Source: Edaphochlamys debaryana
Taxonomy: Eukaryota; Chlorophyta; Chlorophyceae; Chlamydomonadales
NCBI GenBank assembly: GCA_016858145.1
Contig: JAEHOE010000163.1
Coordinates: 124,001 to 188,000 of the forward strand
DNA: 64,000 nucleotides
Direction: 5' to 3'
Below, in pieces: positions 53,727-61,854 of this stretch (position 1 is its first letter; each line of letters begins with the position of its first letter). A program made the position numbers and the translations under genes. The notes beneath the pieces were generated by a model. It was not told the origin of the DNA, did not search any database, and saw only the letters and a list, made by a program, of their open reading frames with translations.

Positions 53727-53847
53727 TGTCTCTCTCCGTTTGACCTGTGTGCGCAGCGCGTACTACTCGTTACAGCACAAATAAACTACAAGCCTATGCA
53801 AAGCTACGCAAACCCATACAAACCCATACAAACCTTTAGTCGTCACG
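53727..53847. promoter_or_regulatory. Divergent intergenic promoter region with short tandem repeats
   Basis: 121 bp between the metacaspase gene (leftward) and the 236-aa gene (rightward). It contains repeats of ACAAACCCAT / GCAAACCCAT at about 53808-53835, and CTACAAGCCTATGCAAAGCTACGC before them. It probably drives both genes. Confidence 0.5.
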
Positions 53848-54558
53848 ATGTCCCAAGACCACGCACTCGTCCAAGCCCTGCTGACATCCGCATGGCGCGT
53901 CGTGTTTGGGGGGCTGAGCCCCACGCCCCGCGATGTCTCGGACGCCCTCCGCGCATTGGGGACGACGCTATCACCCGAACAGGCGCGCCTGCATGTCTAC
54001 ATTTTTGCCGCGAATAACTGGTACCTGCGGTGGCTCGGCAACTGCCCCTACGGCGTCAAGGTCATGGAACGTCTGCGACAGGCCCTGTCGTCCTCCCCAG
54101 ATGCCGTGCAGACGTCGGACGTCCCCACGTCAGAAGCGACCGCAGAAGCCCCTGCCGCCGAAACACCGAAGGACGTCAGCCTCGGCACGCTCCTGACCAC
54201 GTGCGCGGACCCGCCTGGTGCTCGGCACGAGGACGCCCTCATGTCGCCCGCCGACTGGCGGCAGTACGCGCTAACGCAGGACTTTTTTTTCCAGGCCATG
54301 CGCATGATCGGCTGCCCGGTCGTCACTGTTCTGGGGTACGTTCATGGCGTCCATGACTGTGTGCGGGGGCTCCTGGGTGGAATCACACGCGCCTTTGCAG
54401 GGGCGCCCAGCCGGCCGGCCGTCTTCGTTGTGGTTGGGGACGGGGAGCCAAGGTTCGCCGAGCTACAAGACGAGTTTGAGGTGCGGCGCGTGTCATCCGA
54501 GGAGCACCTACGGGCGCTGCCGCGCGTATTCGCTGTAGCGATCACGGTTGACCTTTGA
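53848..54558 (+). CDS. Orphan 236-aa protein
   Basis: ATG 53848, TGA 54556-54558. A helical N-terminal part (LVQALLTSAWRVVFGGLSP; HVYIFAANNWYLRWLGNCPYG), an Ala/Thr/Pro linker around residues 85-110, and a C-terminal alpha/beta-looking part (VVTVLGYVHGVHDCVRGLL; PAVFVVVGDGEPRFAEL) that could be a small Rossmann-like unit. No motif supports a named function. Divergent from the metacaspase gene. Confidence 0.6.
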   Translation: MSQDHALVQALLTSAWRVVFGGLSPTPRDVSDALRALGTTLSPEQARLHVYIFAANNWYLRWLGNCPYGVKVMERLRQALSSSPDAVQTSDVPTSEATAEAPAAETPKDVSLGTLLTTCADPPGARHEDALMSPADWRQYALTQDFFFQAMRMIGCPVVTVLGYVHGVHDCVRGLLGGITRAFAGAPSRPAVFVVVGDGEPRFAELQDEFEVRRVSSEEHLRALPRVFAVAITVDL

Positions 54559-54666
54559 CCTCCGCCGCGCCTCCAGGAGTCCAGGACGAGCATTCCGGAC
54601 CTCTCACAGGATGCCAACATCCTCATCGCACGTCCTTGTCGGTGCTCTGCGCGACCACCAGCAATC

Positions 54667-55629
54667 GTGCTGCTCGAGGAGGAGGTCACCACTTGCGCGC
54701 CACCGCCCTCGCTTCCCTTGAACCTGCCTCGTGCTGCATGGGCTGGCGAGCTCTTGAGAGCGCTTGCCGAACGGCGACTGCAATGCATCCAGCAGTCTGC
54801 GACGTCGACGCCCGCACTCATCGACGATTACATCGTCAAGCGGTGCATGGCGACCGCCTTCTTTGACGGTGTCGGGGGCTCCTACGTCGCGCCGGCGTCG
54901 CGGCGTCCGTGGAAGGCCGTCGTCGCTGTCGACAACCGCAAGAACCCGATGACGGTCTTTGCCATTCTGAACACGTTGATGTACCTCCACTGAGACGAAT
55001 GGGCAGTGATCATCTTTTGCACCGGCGAGGCCCGAGGCTTCTACGCAGACGCGATCCCTGGCGCCACGGTCGTCTCGCAGGGCGTGCCCTGCCTGGACAG
55101 GGCCCGCTTCAGCATCGAGGACTACAACAGCTTCTTCAAGAGCCCTTGGCTCTGGGAGCGCTTGCTCAGCCTTGGCGCACGGCACGTGCTCACCGTCCAG
55201 GACGACGGCATGCTCGTCCGTCCCGGACTGGACGACTCGGACCTGTTCAGATACGACTACGTGGGCGCCCCCTGGGTGCGCGCGCCATGCAACGCTGACT
55301 TGGAGCTGCGCACGCGAGGGCGCATGACTCGAAACGGTGGCCTATCGCTGCGCAAGGTCCAGAGCATGTTGGAGATTGCTGAAAAGAAGCGCCATGTACT
55401 CTTTCACACCAGCATACAACCCGAGCCAGAGGACGTGTTCTACGCCACGGGCGTCGTCGAGGTCCTTGAGCGACCCGACGCATTGTGTCCCGGTGAGGAG
55501 GCGATGCGATTTTCGAGCGAGCAAGTGCTCTGCGGTAAGAGCTTCGGGTTCCACAAGCCATGGCCGTATCACTCGGCCGAGAGCTTTGCGGCGTTCATGG
55601 CACCGCTCCTCCGGTCACAGACGCTCTAA
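54667..55629 (+). pseudogene. DUF5672 family protein with in-frame TGA
   Basis: Reading frame 1, open from at least 54667 and interrupted by a TGA at 54991-54993. It continues in the same frame to a TAA at 55627-55629. Before the stop: VVAVDNRKNPMTVFAILNT; after it: WAVIIFCTG, ATVVSQGVPC, FFKSPWLWERLL, VLTVQDDGMLV, YDYVGAPW, NGGLSLRKVQ, EDVFYATGVV. These are DUF5672 signatures, a family with glycosyltransferase-like features found in algae and giant viruses. Trp is plausible at the TGA, so a TGG to TGA change is likely. The true start is unclear: the N-terminal 50 residues have no ATG in frame before 54847, and an ATG at 54611 lies in another frame. Called a pseudogene unless the stop is read through. 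Confidence 0.75.
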
Positions 55630-55663
55630 TGAACTTTTGGTCAAAACTTTCACGTGACATTAC

Positions 55664-55690
55664 AAGTCGAGTCGAGTCGAGTCGAGTCCG
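55664..55690 (+). repeat. 5-bp tandem repeat (GTCGA)n
   Basis: GAGTC/GTCGA is repeated about five times just before the ATG at 55693. It could be 5'UTR or spacer; if translation began further upstream it would read VESSRVES. Confidence 0.7.
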
Positions 55691-55692
55691 AC

Positions 55693-56118
55693 ATGATGAC
55701 CGACGTCGTCGATGATGAGACCGACAAGATGAAGAGACCGCAAGCCGCTTATCTTGTATCCAGTTCAGACGAGTCTGCGTCGGACGCGATCAACTTCCAG
55801 TACGAGCCGCACGGGCTCCCTTACACGCCGGAGCAGGCGCGCGCGTGTCGGTCGTGCGTGGTGACCCGGCTGCGCCGCAAGTCCGCGACCCAGCCCTCTG
55901 AGAAGCACGAGTTCCACAGCGAAAAGCTCACTGCTTTGTCGACGCATCGCATGGTGCGCGAGCGCTGGAACGCGCGCGCGCGAAGTGCCCTGACCAACGA
56001 AATGCAGTGGGTTCAAGTTCCGAGGTGTGGAGCGCCAACCTCGGATCAGGCGCCTGATTCCAACAGAGGCATGCACCACAGTCACGCTCAGAATGCGGCG
56101 CCCGTATGCCAGCCGTAG
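55693..56118 (+). CDS. Orphan basic protein
   Basis: ATG 55693 (a second ATG follows at once), TAG 56116-56118; about 141 aa. Acidic start, then YLVSSSDESASDAINFQYEP, PYTPEQARACRSC, and a basic C-terminal half (VVTRLRRKSATQPSEKHEF; HRMVRERWNARARSAL). Too little to assign a role. Same strand as, and 36 bp before, the SLATT-like gene. Confidence 0.5.
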   Translation: MMTDVVDDETDKMKRPQAAYLVSSSDESASDAINFQYEPHGLPYTPEQARACRSCVVTRLRRKSATQPSEKHEFHSEKLTALSTHRMVRERWNARARSALTNEMQWVQVPRCGAPTSDQAPDSNRGMHHSHAQNAAPVCQP

Positions 56119-56154
56119 GACCCACAGGAACAGCGAGACCAGGACGCTGCAGCC

Positions 56155-57039
56155 ATGGGCGCCGGCACCTCCGTGCCCGCCATTTTGGAGGCCGACATCC
56201 GGCTCCTCCTCGAGTGGCAGAACCTGTCCAAGACGTACTCATGGCTGCACGACCACAGCAGCCACATGTTCCACTATGTGAACCTAGCGCTCGTCGCGCC
56301 GATCATCTTGTTCAGCGTCGGCTCCGGGGCGTACACGCTCTTCTTCAACGTCTGCAGCGTCGCCATCGTGCAGCGTCTCATTGGCGTCGCTGGGATCGCG
56401 GCGGGCACGTTGACGACGATCTATAACATTCTCAAACTGGACAGGATGCAGGAGTACCACCGCAATGCCGCGCTCGACTTCCAGCACCTCGCGCGCGACA
56501 TCTGCCTGGAGCTCCACTTTTTCAGCTCAAATCCAGGCCAGTCGCGCTATGCCAATGTCAGCGAGTTCATGAAGGAGTGCATCAACCGGTACAATACGCT
56601 CGTCGACAATTCCCCAACGATCCCCAAGCACGTCATTTACAAGCTGGCCACGCGTAAGCACGTGCGCAGGACCCTCGGCGCCGAAGAGTTCCGAACCCTC
56701 ACGAGCGACCCGCCGCGCCCGCTGAGCCCGGGCATGTCCGCAAGCCAGGAGATCAGCAACAACATGGACATGGTCCAGCTCACGCTCATGGGCGCTTACG
56801 AGCCCAACCGTCTCGCCGCATCCCCAGGGCAGCCAGGGGGGCGCTTCCTGGCTGGCGTCAACAAGCACCTGAAATACATGCGACCGTCCAACATGTTTGG
56901 TCGCACCAGCGAGCACGGTACGACCACGTCCGCAGACAGCGGCGGCGCAAATTTGCAAACCCGGCGGAATAACGACGCCGAGATCCATCGTCTCTTTGAC
57001 TTTCAGCGGACACTGACGCAGACCCGGCAACAGATCTAG
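56155..57039 (+). CDS. SLATT-like two-transmembrane protein
   Basis: 294 aa, ATG 56155, TAG 57037-57039. It begins with a short amphipathic helix (LLEWQNLSKTYSWLHDHSS), then two membrane helices (VNLALVAPIILFSVGSGAY; LIGVAGIAAGTLTTIYNIL), then a cytosolic helix RMQEYHRNAALDFQHLARDI. This is the layout of the SLATT superfamily (two-TM, pore-forming effectors often paired with nucleotide-sensing or immune genes in bacteria, also seen in eukaryotes and large viruses). The C-terminal 120 residues are low complexity and end TRQQI. It may act at a viral or host membrane, which is inference. Family call by pattern memory only. Confidence 0.65.
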   Translation: MGAGTSVPAILEADIRLLLEWQNLSKTYSWLHDHSSHMFHYVNLALVAPIILFSVGSGAYTLFFNVCSVAIVQRLIGVAGIAAGTLTTIYNILKLDRMQEYHRNAALDFQHLARDICLELHFFSSNPGQSRYANVSEFMKECINRYNTLVDNSPTIPKHVIYKLATRKHVRRTLGAEEFRTLTSDPPRPLSPGMSASQEISNNMDMVQLTLMGAYEPNRLAASPGQPGGRFLAGVNKHLKYMRPSNMFGRTSEHGTTTSADSGGANLQTRRNNDAEIHRLFDFQRTLTQTRQQI

Positions 57040-57058
57040 TCCAACGTCAAGACTAAAG

Positions 57059-57430
57059 TCAAGTCCTGACAACGTACGCGTGCTGCCAGAACGGGCGCAC
57101 CCGGGCGTCGCGCTGTTCCCGCGGCTGCTGCGTGCACATCATATTCGTCGACTGCCCTGGTGCGAATGTGACCCCGGGCATGGGTGACGAGTTGTTGCCG
57201 GGGCGGAAGGAGCTCGGGTACTGCTGCGTTGCTCCCGGTGGGGGGTTGGCAGAGAGCAGGTTTTGGTTGATGAGGTAGGACACGTCTGGGATGACGGGGA
57301 AGTTGCGCCAAGGCGCTTCCCCGGGAAACGGCTCGCCCGTGTACCAGCCGCCGTTCACGGAGGGCGGTGGTGGAAGCTGATACGTCCAGCAGTGCGCGTC
57401 GGCGTTCGGAGGGTTATAGTTGGCAGCCAT
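57059..57430 (-). CDS. Orphan Pro/Asn-rich protein, possible virion component
   Basis: 123 aa, ATG 57430, stop at 57061-57059. It is rich in Pro, Asn, Gln and Tyr (NYNPPNADAHCWTYQLPPPP; GGWYTGEPFPGEAPW; GVTFAPGQSTNMMC) with no membrane segment or known motif. Such compositions occur in giant-virus particle proteins, but that is only suggestive. Convergent with the SLATT-like gene (19 bp apart). Confidence 0.5.
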   Translation of the reverse strand: MAANYNPPNADAHCWTYQLPPPPSVNGGWYTGEPFPGEAPWRNFPVIPDVSYLINQNLLSANPPPGATQQYPSSFRPGNNSSPMPGVTFAPGQSTNMMCTQQPREQRDARVRPFWQHAYVVRT

Positions 57431-57540
57431 GTTCTGAACGTAATCTACTAGTCACTTGAGAAATAATGAAAACATAAGAACAAACATATCGGGGAGAGGG
57501 TTTTGAGACATAAAATGCGTGCGCGTCTTGGTTGTTCGCC

Positions 57541-58791
57541 ATGAGCCGAAGCCAGGGTCGCCAGCGCCGCGCCCGCTTCCCCGTGCGGCGTGGGCATGGG
57601 CCTGACTCGCAATGCCAGGAGCAAGAGTTGGCGCAGCTGCTCGCGGAGAACGAGGCCCTGCATGTCAACCTAAATCGCTACAAGGACGGCATCGGCCAAC
57701 ACTACAAGAACAAGAAATGAGACCGCTTTAAGAAGCACGCTAACGAGCACAAACTCATCCACACCTCCTCCTCGGGCTTTCCAAACATCGCCGCCATCAA
57801 CCCCGTCAGCCGCTCGTTCTTCAAGCTCTGGGAGTCGATCGCGGACCACCGGGACCTCTTCACCCGCCTGGAGCGCGAGGCGCCGCTCACCGCGGTCTTC
57901 CTTGCGGAGGGCCCCGGCGGCTTCGTGGAGGCGTTCTGCAAGTACCGGTCAGTGCACGCCGCGCACGCCCGCGATCGTCTCTACGGCATGACGCTCCTCT
58001 CGCCAAACAAGAGCGTCCCCGAGTGGCGCATCCAGGGCGCCGCGAGCACGCACCGGGGCGCAACTTTCCACATGGTCGCGGGTGCGGACGGCAGCGGCGA
58101 CCTCTACAACATTGCCAATGTGGACGCGCTGGTCGTCGCGGCGGGCGCGGGGTACGCGGATGTGGTCACCGCCGACGGCGGCTTCGACTTCAGCGGAAAC
58201 TTTGAGATGCAGGAGCAGCTGTCCCTGCGCCTGATCGCGGCTGAGATCCTGTGCGCATTGCAAGTCCAACGCACCGCAGCGGATGCGGTCTTCTTCCTCA
58301 AGGTGTACGACCTGCGGCTCGTGGAAACGCTAGTCCTCCTCGCCATCCTGGCAGACTGCTACGACCACGTCCACGTCACCAAGCCGCTGACCAGCCGGCC
58401 CGCCAATTCGGAGAAGTACATCATTTGCACCGGATTCAATGGGTCAATCCACCACGACCCGCAGACGCTGCGCGTACTCCGCGACGTCGTCACCACCGGA
58501 GACACCTCGCTCTTGCAGCGCATGGCCGTGCAGCGGCTCTCCGGAGACATGCTGCGCGACATCATTTACGTCAACGGCGTGCTCACGCGCACGCAGATCG
58601 CACATATTGGGAAGACGCTCGCGCTGATCGCAGCTTATGACGGGTCCGACGCGCATGAGCAGCGGCGCTGCATGGATGACCTCATGCGGGCGCAGGTGGT
58701 CGCATCGCGCGCATGGTGCGAACAGTATGGGGTCGGCGTCTCCAAGAGCGCGCTACTCGAGTACGAGCGCATGCTGCAGCCGCGTTCGTAG
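57541..58791 (+). pseudogene. FtsJ-type RNA methyltransferase with in-frame TGA
   Basis: ATG 57541; TGA at 57718-57720, then the same frame continues to a TAG at 58789-58791. After a short coiled-coil (QEQELAQLLAENEALHVNL) the stop falls in NKK-stop-DRFKKHANEHKL, where viral FtsJ proteins have a Trp-Asp-…-Lys-Lys…Asn…Glu motif. The rest is intact: FLAEGPGGFVEAF (SAM-binding loop), VVTADGGFDFSG (catalytic Asp), FFLKVYDLR (Lys) and SRPANSEKYIICTGF (Glu). So all parts of the K-D-K-E set can be traced. Nucleocytovirus members are cap-type 2'-O methyltransferases. The TGA looks like TGG to TGA. A downstream start at 57925 would lose the first Lys and part of the SAM loop. Confidence 0.85.
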
Positions 58792-58847
58792 GTGAACCGC
58801 ACTCGTCGGCTGATGAATTAGGTCCCATCAGGTTTAGGTCAAAAAAA

Positions 58848-61258
58848 ATGAGCTTGTCCGAGGAGCAGGCAGGCTTTGTGCACGCGCCGCGAGACGCGCA
58901 CCAGAGCTTGCAGTCGTGGGTGGGCACGGGCAAGACGTTTACGCTCATCGAGCGCGTCTTCCACCTAGTGCATGTGCACAATGTAAGCCCTGCGTCCATC
59001 GTGGTCACGACGTTCACAGTAGAGGGCGCGCACGAATGTCGATCTCGTCTCGCTGCTCGGGGCATTTGTGGCAGCGAGGAGATCTTAGTGGGCACGCTTG
59101 ACAGTCTGGCGAATCGCTGGATGCGGCAGTTCTTTCAGCCGGCCGACTACTACACCGGCGTTCAGGAGTACGGCGCGCTGCTGCTGGAATTCCTCCGGTC
59201 CGCGGGCGGGACGCAGATCAAGGAGACGGTCAAGTACCTCATTGTTGACGAGTTCCAGGACCTCAGCCGAGTGCAACTGGACATCGTGCTCGAGTTTGAC
59301 AACGGCGGCAGCTTCATCATCGCTATTGGTGACGTTGCGCAGAACATCTATGAGTGGCGCGGCTGCCATGGACACTTCCTGTCGAGCATGCCGCAGCGCA
59401 TCCCGTCCATGCTCGAGTCGCACCTGACCATAAACAGGGGCTGCACGCCGGAGATCTTGGCGGCTGGCAATGCCTGCCTCCAATTCCTGCGCCATGCTCC
59501 CGACCGTCTGATGCGCCCCGCACGGCCCTCGAACGGCACGCTGCCCATCATGGACACCATGGGCCCGCACCGCCGCCTGGGGACTTACGTCCAGAAGCTG
59601 CTGCGTTCATACAGCTCCAGCAACGGGGTCCCGGGGGCATGGCCGTGCTCAGTCGCTACAAGCAGGCGCTCTTCAACATCGAGGAGAGCCTCATCAAGTC
59701 GAACCGATGCGCGCCAGCGCAGAACGGCGTCATCCCCTTTGTGACGTCGGCCAGCGTGGGCAGCGTCGACAGCGCCCCCAAGCGCAAGCCCGGCCACGTG
59801 ACCCTAATGACATTGCACCAGTCCAAGGGGCTGGAGTGGCCGCTGGTCATCCTGGTCCTCTGGGACACGGACGTCATGGATGAAGAGTGGCGACTCATGT
59901 ACGTTGCGATCACGCGTGCCAGGGACCGCCTGCACATCGTCTCTCCAAGCAGGGCCGTCACGGACGCGTTCCTCCAGCGCCTGTCGGTCAGCTCACCGCG
60001 CGGTCAGCTCTTTGCAATGTCGTGCGATGACAGCGGCGCGGGCAGGGCGCAGCTCTGGGAGAGCTCCGCTGTCACCGCAAACTCGGAGCAGCTCACATGG
60101 TTGACGAACCCGCAGCTGCGCCCCCGGTTTGGTGTGGTGCACCTCATCCAATCCCTCACTTGCGAACACATCCAGGAGATGCGCGTGGGCATGCTCTTCC
60201 CGGCGTCGAGGGGCAGCCTTCGCGCCGCACCCGGCTGTCGGATGCGGCTGCTCCAGTTTTCCAGGCGCGCAGACGTCTTTGAGGACGTCAAAGAGGGTTC
60301 AGCGGCGGCGGGCCAGAAGAACCTTGACCAAGAAGATGAGGTCGACGCCAGCGGCTTCCAGCTCGAGTTTGGCAAGTTTGTGGACCGCTTCTTGACGCGC
60401 ATGATATGGCTCGCTGCCGGAGGCGGAGGTGCGCACGAGCTCGTTGACAGGGACGCGCTGACGCTCCTCGAGACTGTCTTCCTGCCTCGCGAGCAGCTCC
60501 GCATTTGCGAGCGCTACGCGCACGCGGTCACGGCATTCCTAGAGTCCAAAGACATGACGCCACAGGATTTCGTCGACCTGCTCGACCGCCTGGTCCAAGC
60601 CGGAATCGACCGTGACGACATCCGGAGCCTGACCGACGTCTTCGCACGCATCTCCATGCACTGCCGCCATGCCGCCACACCGCTCGCGCGCATCCGGCTT
60701 GCCGACGGGCGCGCGCCTATGCACGTCCACGAGCTGGCGCGGCTGCGGCGGGCTTATACCACATACACCTGCGCTGAGTCCAAGCACGCTGTCTACGCCA
60801 CATTTCGGGTGTCCCTGTGCAGCGTCCTGCTCAAGGGCCGCAAGAGCCTGTGGTACCACCCCGACGCGTACGCGTGGTTCCGCAGAAAGCTCCCCGGCCT
60901 GCTGCCGTGCGTGCGCCGCTTTGTGGCGGACCTGACCACGAGCGTGCCCCCCGGCTGCATACGGCTCAAGCCCCTGTTCACGCACCGCAACTTGCTCCAC
61001 GGCGAGGCGGACCTCGTGACCCACGACAGCGTCATTGATTTCAAATGCTCAAGGCGCACGCAGGACTTTGCGTGGCTCGCGCAGTGCCTGTCATATGTGG
61101 CCATGGAGGGCTCAGGGGCGCTCAACCGGGTCCAGGTGTTCAACCCACTGACGCAAACCATTTGGGAGTACACCTGTGCGGCATGGGATGCGGCGACGCG
61201 CCAGGACTCTCTGGCATTCCTCATCTCTACAAGAACGGCAGCGGCGACGCGCCCATAA
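58848..61258 (+). pseudogene. SF1 UvrD-type helicase fused to RecB-like nuclease, one frameshift
   Basis: ATG 58848 just after an A-run; TAA 61256-61258. Helicase motifs: WVGTGKTFTLIE (Walker A), LIVDEFQDLS (DExx), IAIGDVAQNIYEWRG (III), LTINRGC (IV), then, after the frame moves from 0 to 2 near 59624-59640 (a G-run, one base short), VTLMTLHQSKGLEWPLVIL (V) and LMYVAITRARDRLHI (VI). The C-terminal 200 residues hold a PD-(D/E)XK nuclease: HGEADLV, VIDFKCSRR, and the Q-x3-Y motif in QCLSYVAME. In bacteria such fusions (AddA/RecB type) resect DNA ends. About 800 aa if the frame is joined. The shift could be a sequencing slip in the G-run or real decay. Confidence 0.87.
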
Positions 61259-61353
61259 AACCTGTATAAATTGTTGGCATGAATCTAGATTGCAGTCGTC
61301 TCCTTGCCCGCGTGGTCCCAGTTTTAGTCCAATTTGTGTAGCAGAAGTAGACA

Positions 61354-61728
61354 ATGAGCGCCGACGAGCCGTTCCATGCTTTCAACCGCGCGTTCAAGGC
61401 GTTCATCAAGGACCTGATCCGATCGTACCCCAATGCGCCAGAGTTCAAGCTCACCAAAGGCGGCTACAAAGTGATCAAGGCGGTCAACATCAGGTACGTC
61501 CAGCTGTACTTTCGCAATACGCTTGGGCCCTACAGGGACTCCGTGATGCGACGCGACGATTCGGCGCTCCTCACCTCGTTTACACTATCTGACGACTTCA
61601 CGCCCGTGTACCGAATGATGGTCCCCGTGTTCGTGTCCATGTGGGTCACGTGTCCACAAGAAAACAAGGACGCCGTGTGGAGCCATTTGAGCTACCTGTT
61701 CACGCTCAGCGACGCGTGCCAGCAGTGA
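61354..61728 (+). CDS. Orphan 124-aa protein
   Basis: ATG 61354, TGA 61726-61728. Compact and well-balanced sequence: FHAFNRAFKAFIKDLIRSYP, LTKGGYKVIKAVNI, FVSMWVTCPQENKDAVW. No known motif. The helical start and absence of low complexity suggest a real folded protein. It lies 95 bp after the helicase-nuclease gene on the same strand. Confidence 0.6.
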   Translation: MSADEPFHAFNRAFKAFIKDLIRSYPNAPEFKLTKGGYKVIKAVNIRYVQLYFRNTLGPYRDSVMRRDDSALLTSFTLSDDFTPVYRMMVPVFVSMWVTCPQENKDAVWSHLSYLFTLSDACQQ

Positions 61729-61854
61729 TCTCTGCAAATGAGTACGAACGTACGACCGGCCGTACCACTCTCGCCTGGCCGCGAAGTGAATAAGTAGCCC
61801 CCATGTTCAACAGGTGAATGTTCCTTTATTTTGAGTGCATGCTTCCGGGCGCGA

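Noticed and set aside
61817..61832. TTCCTTTATTTT as a viral promoter motif shared with 52839
   Set aside because: The two occurrences have opposite orientation relative to the neighbouring genes, and the second could be a poly-A signal region (AATAAA on the minus strand).
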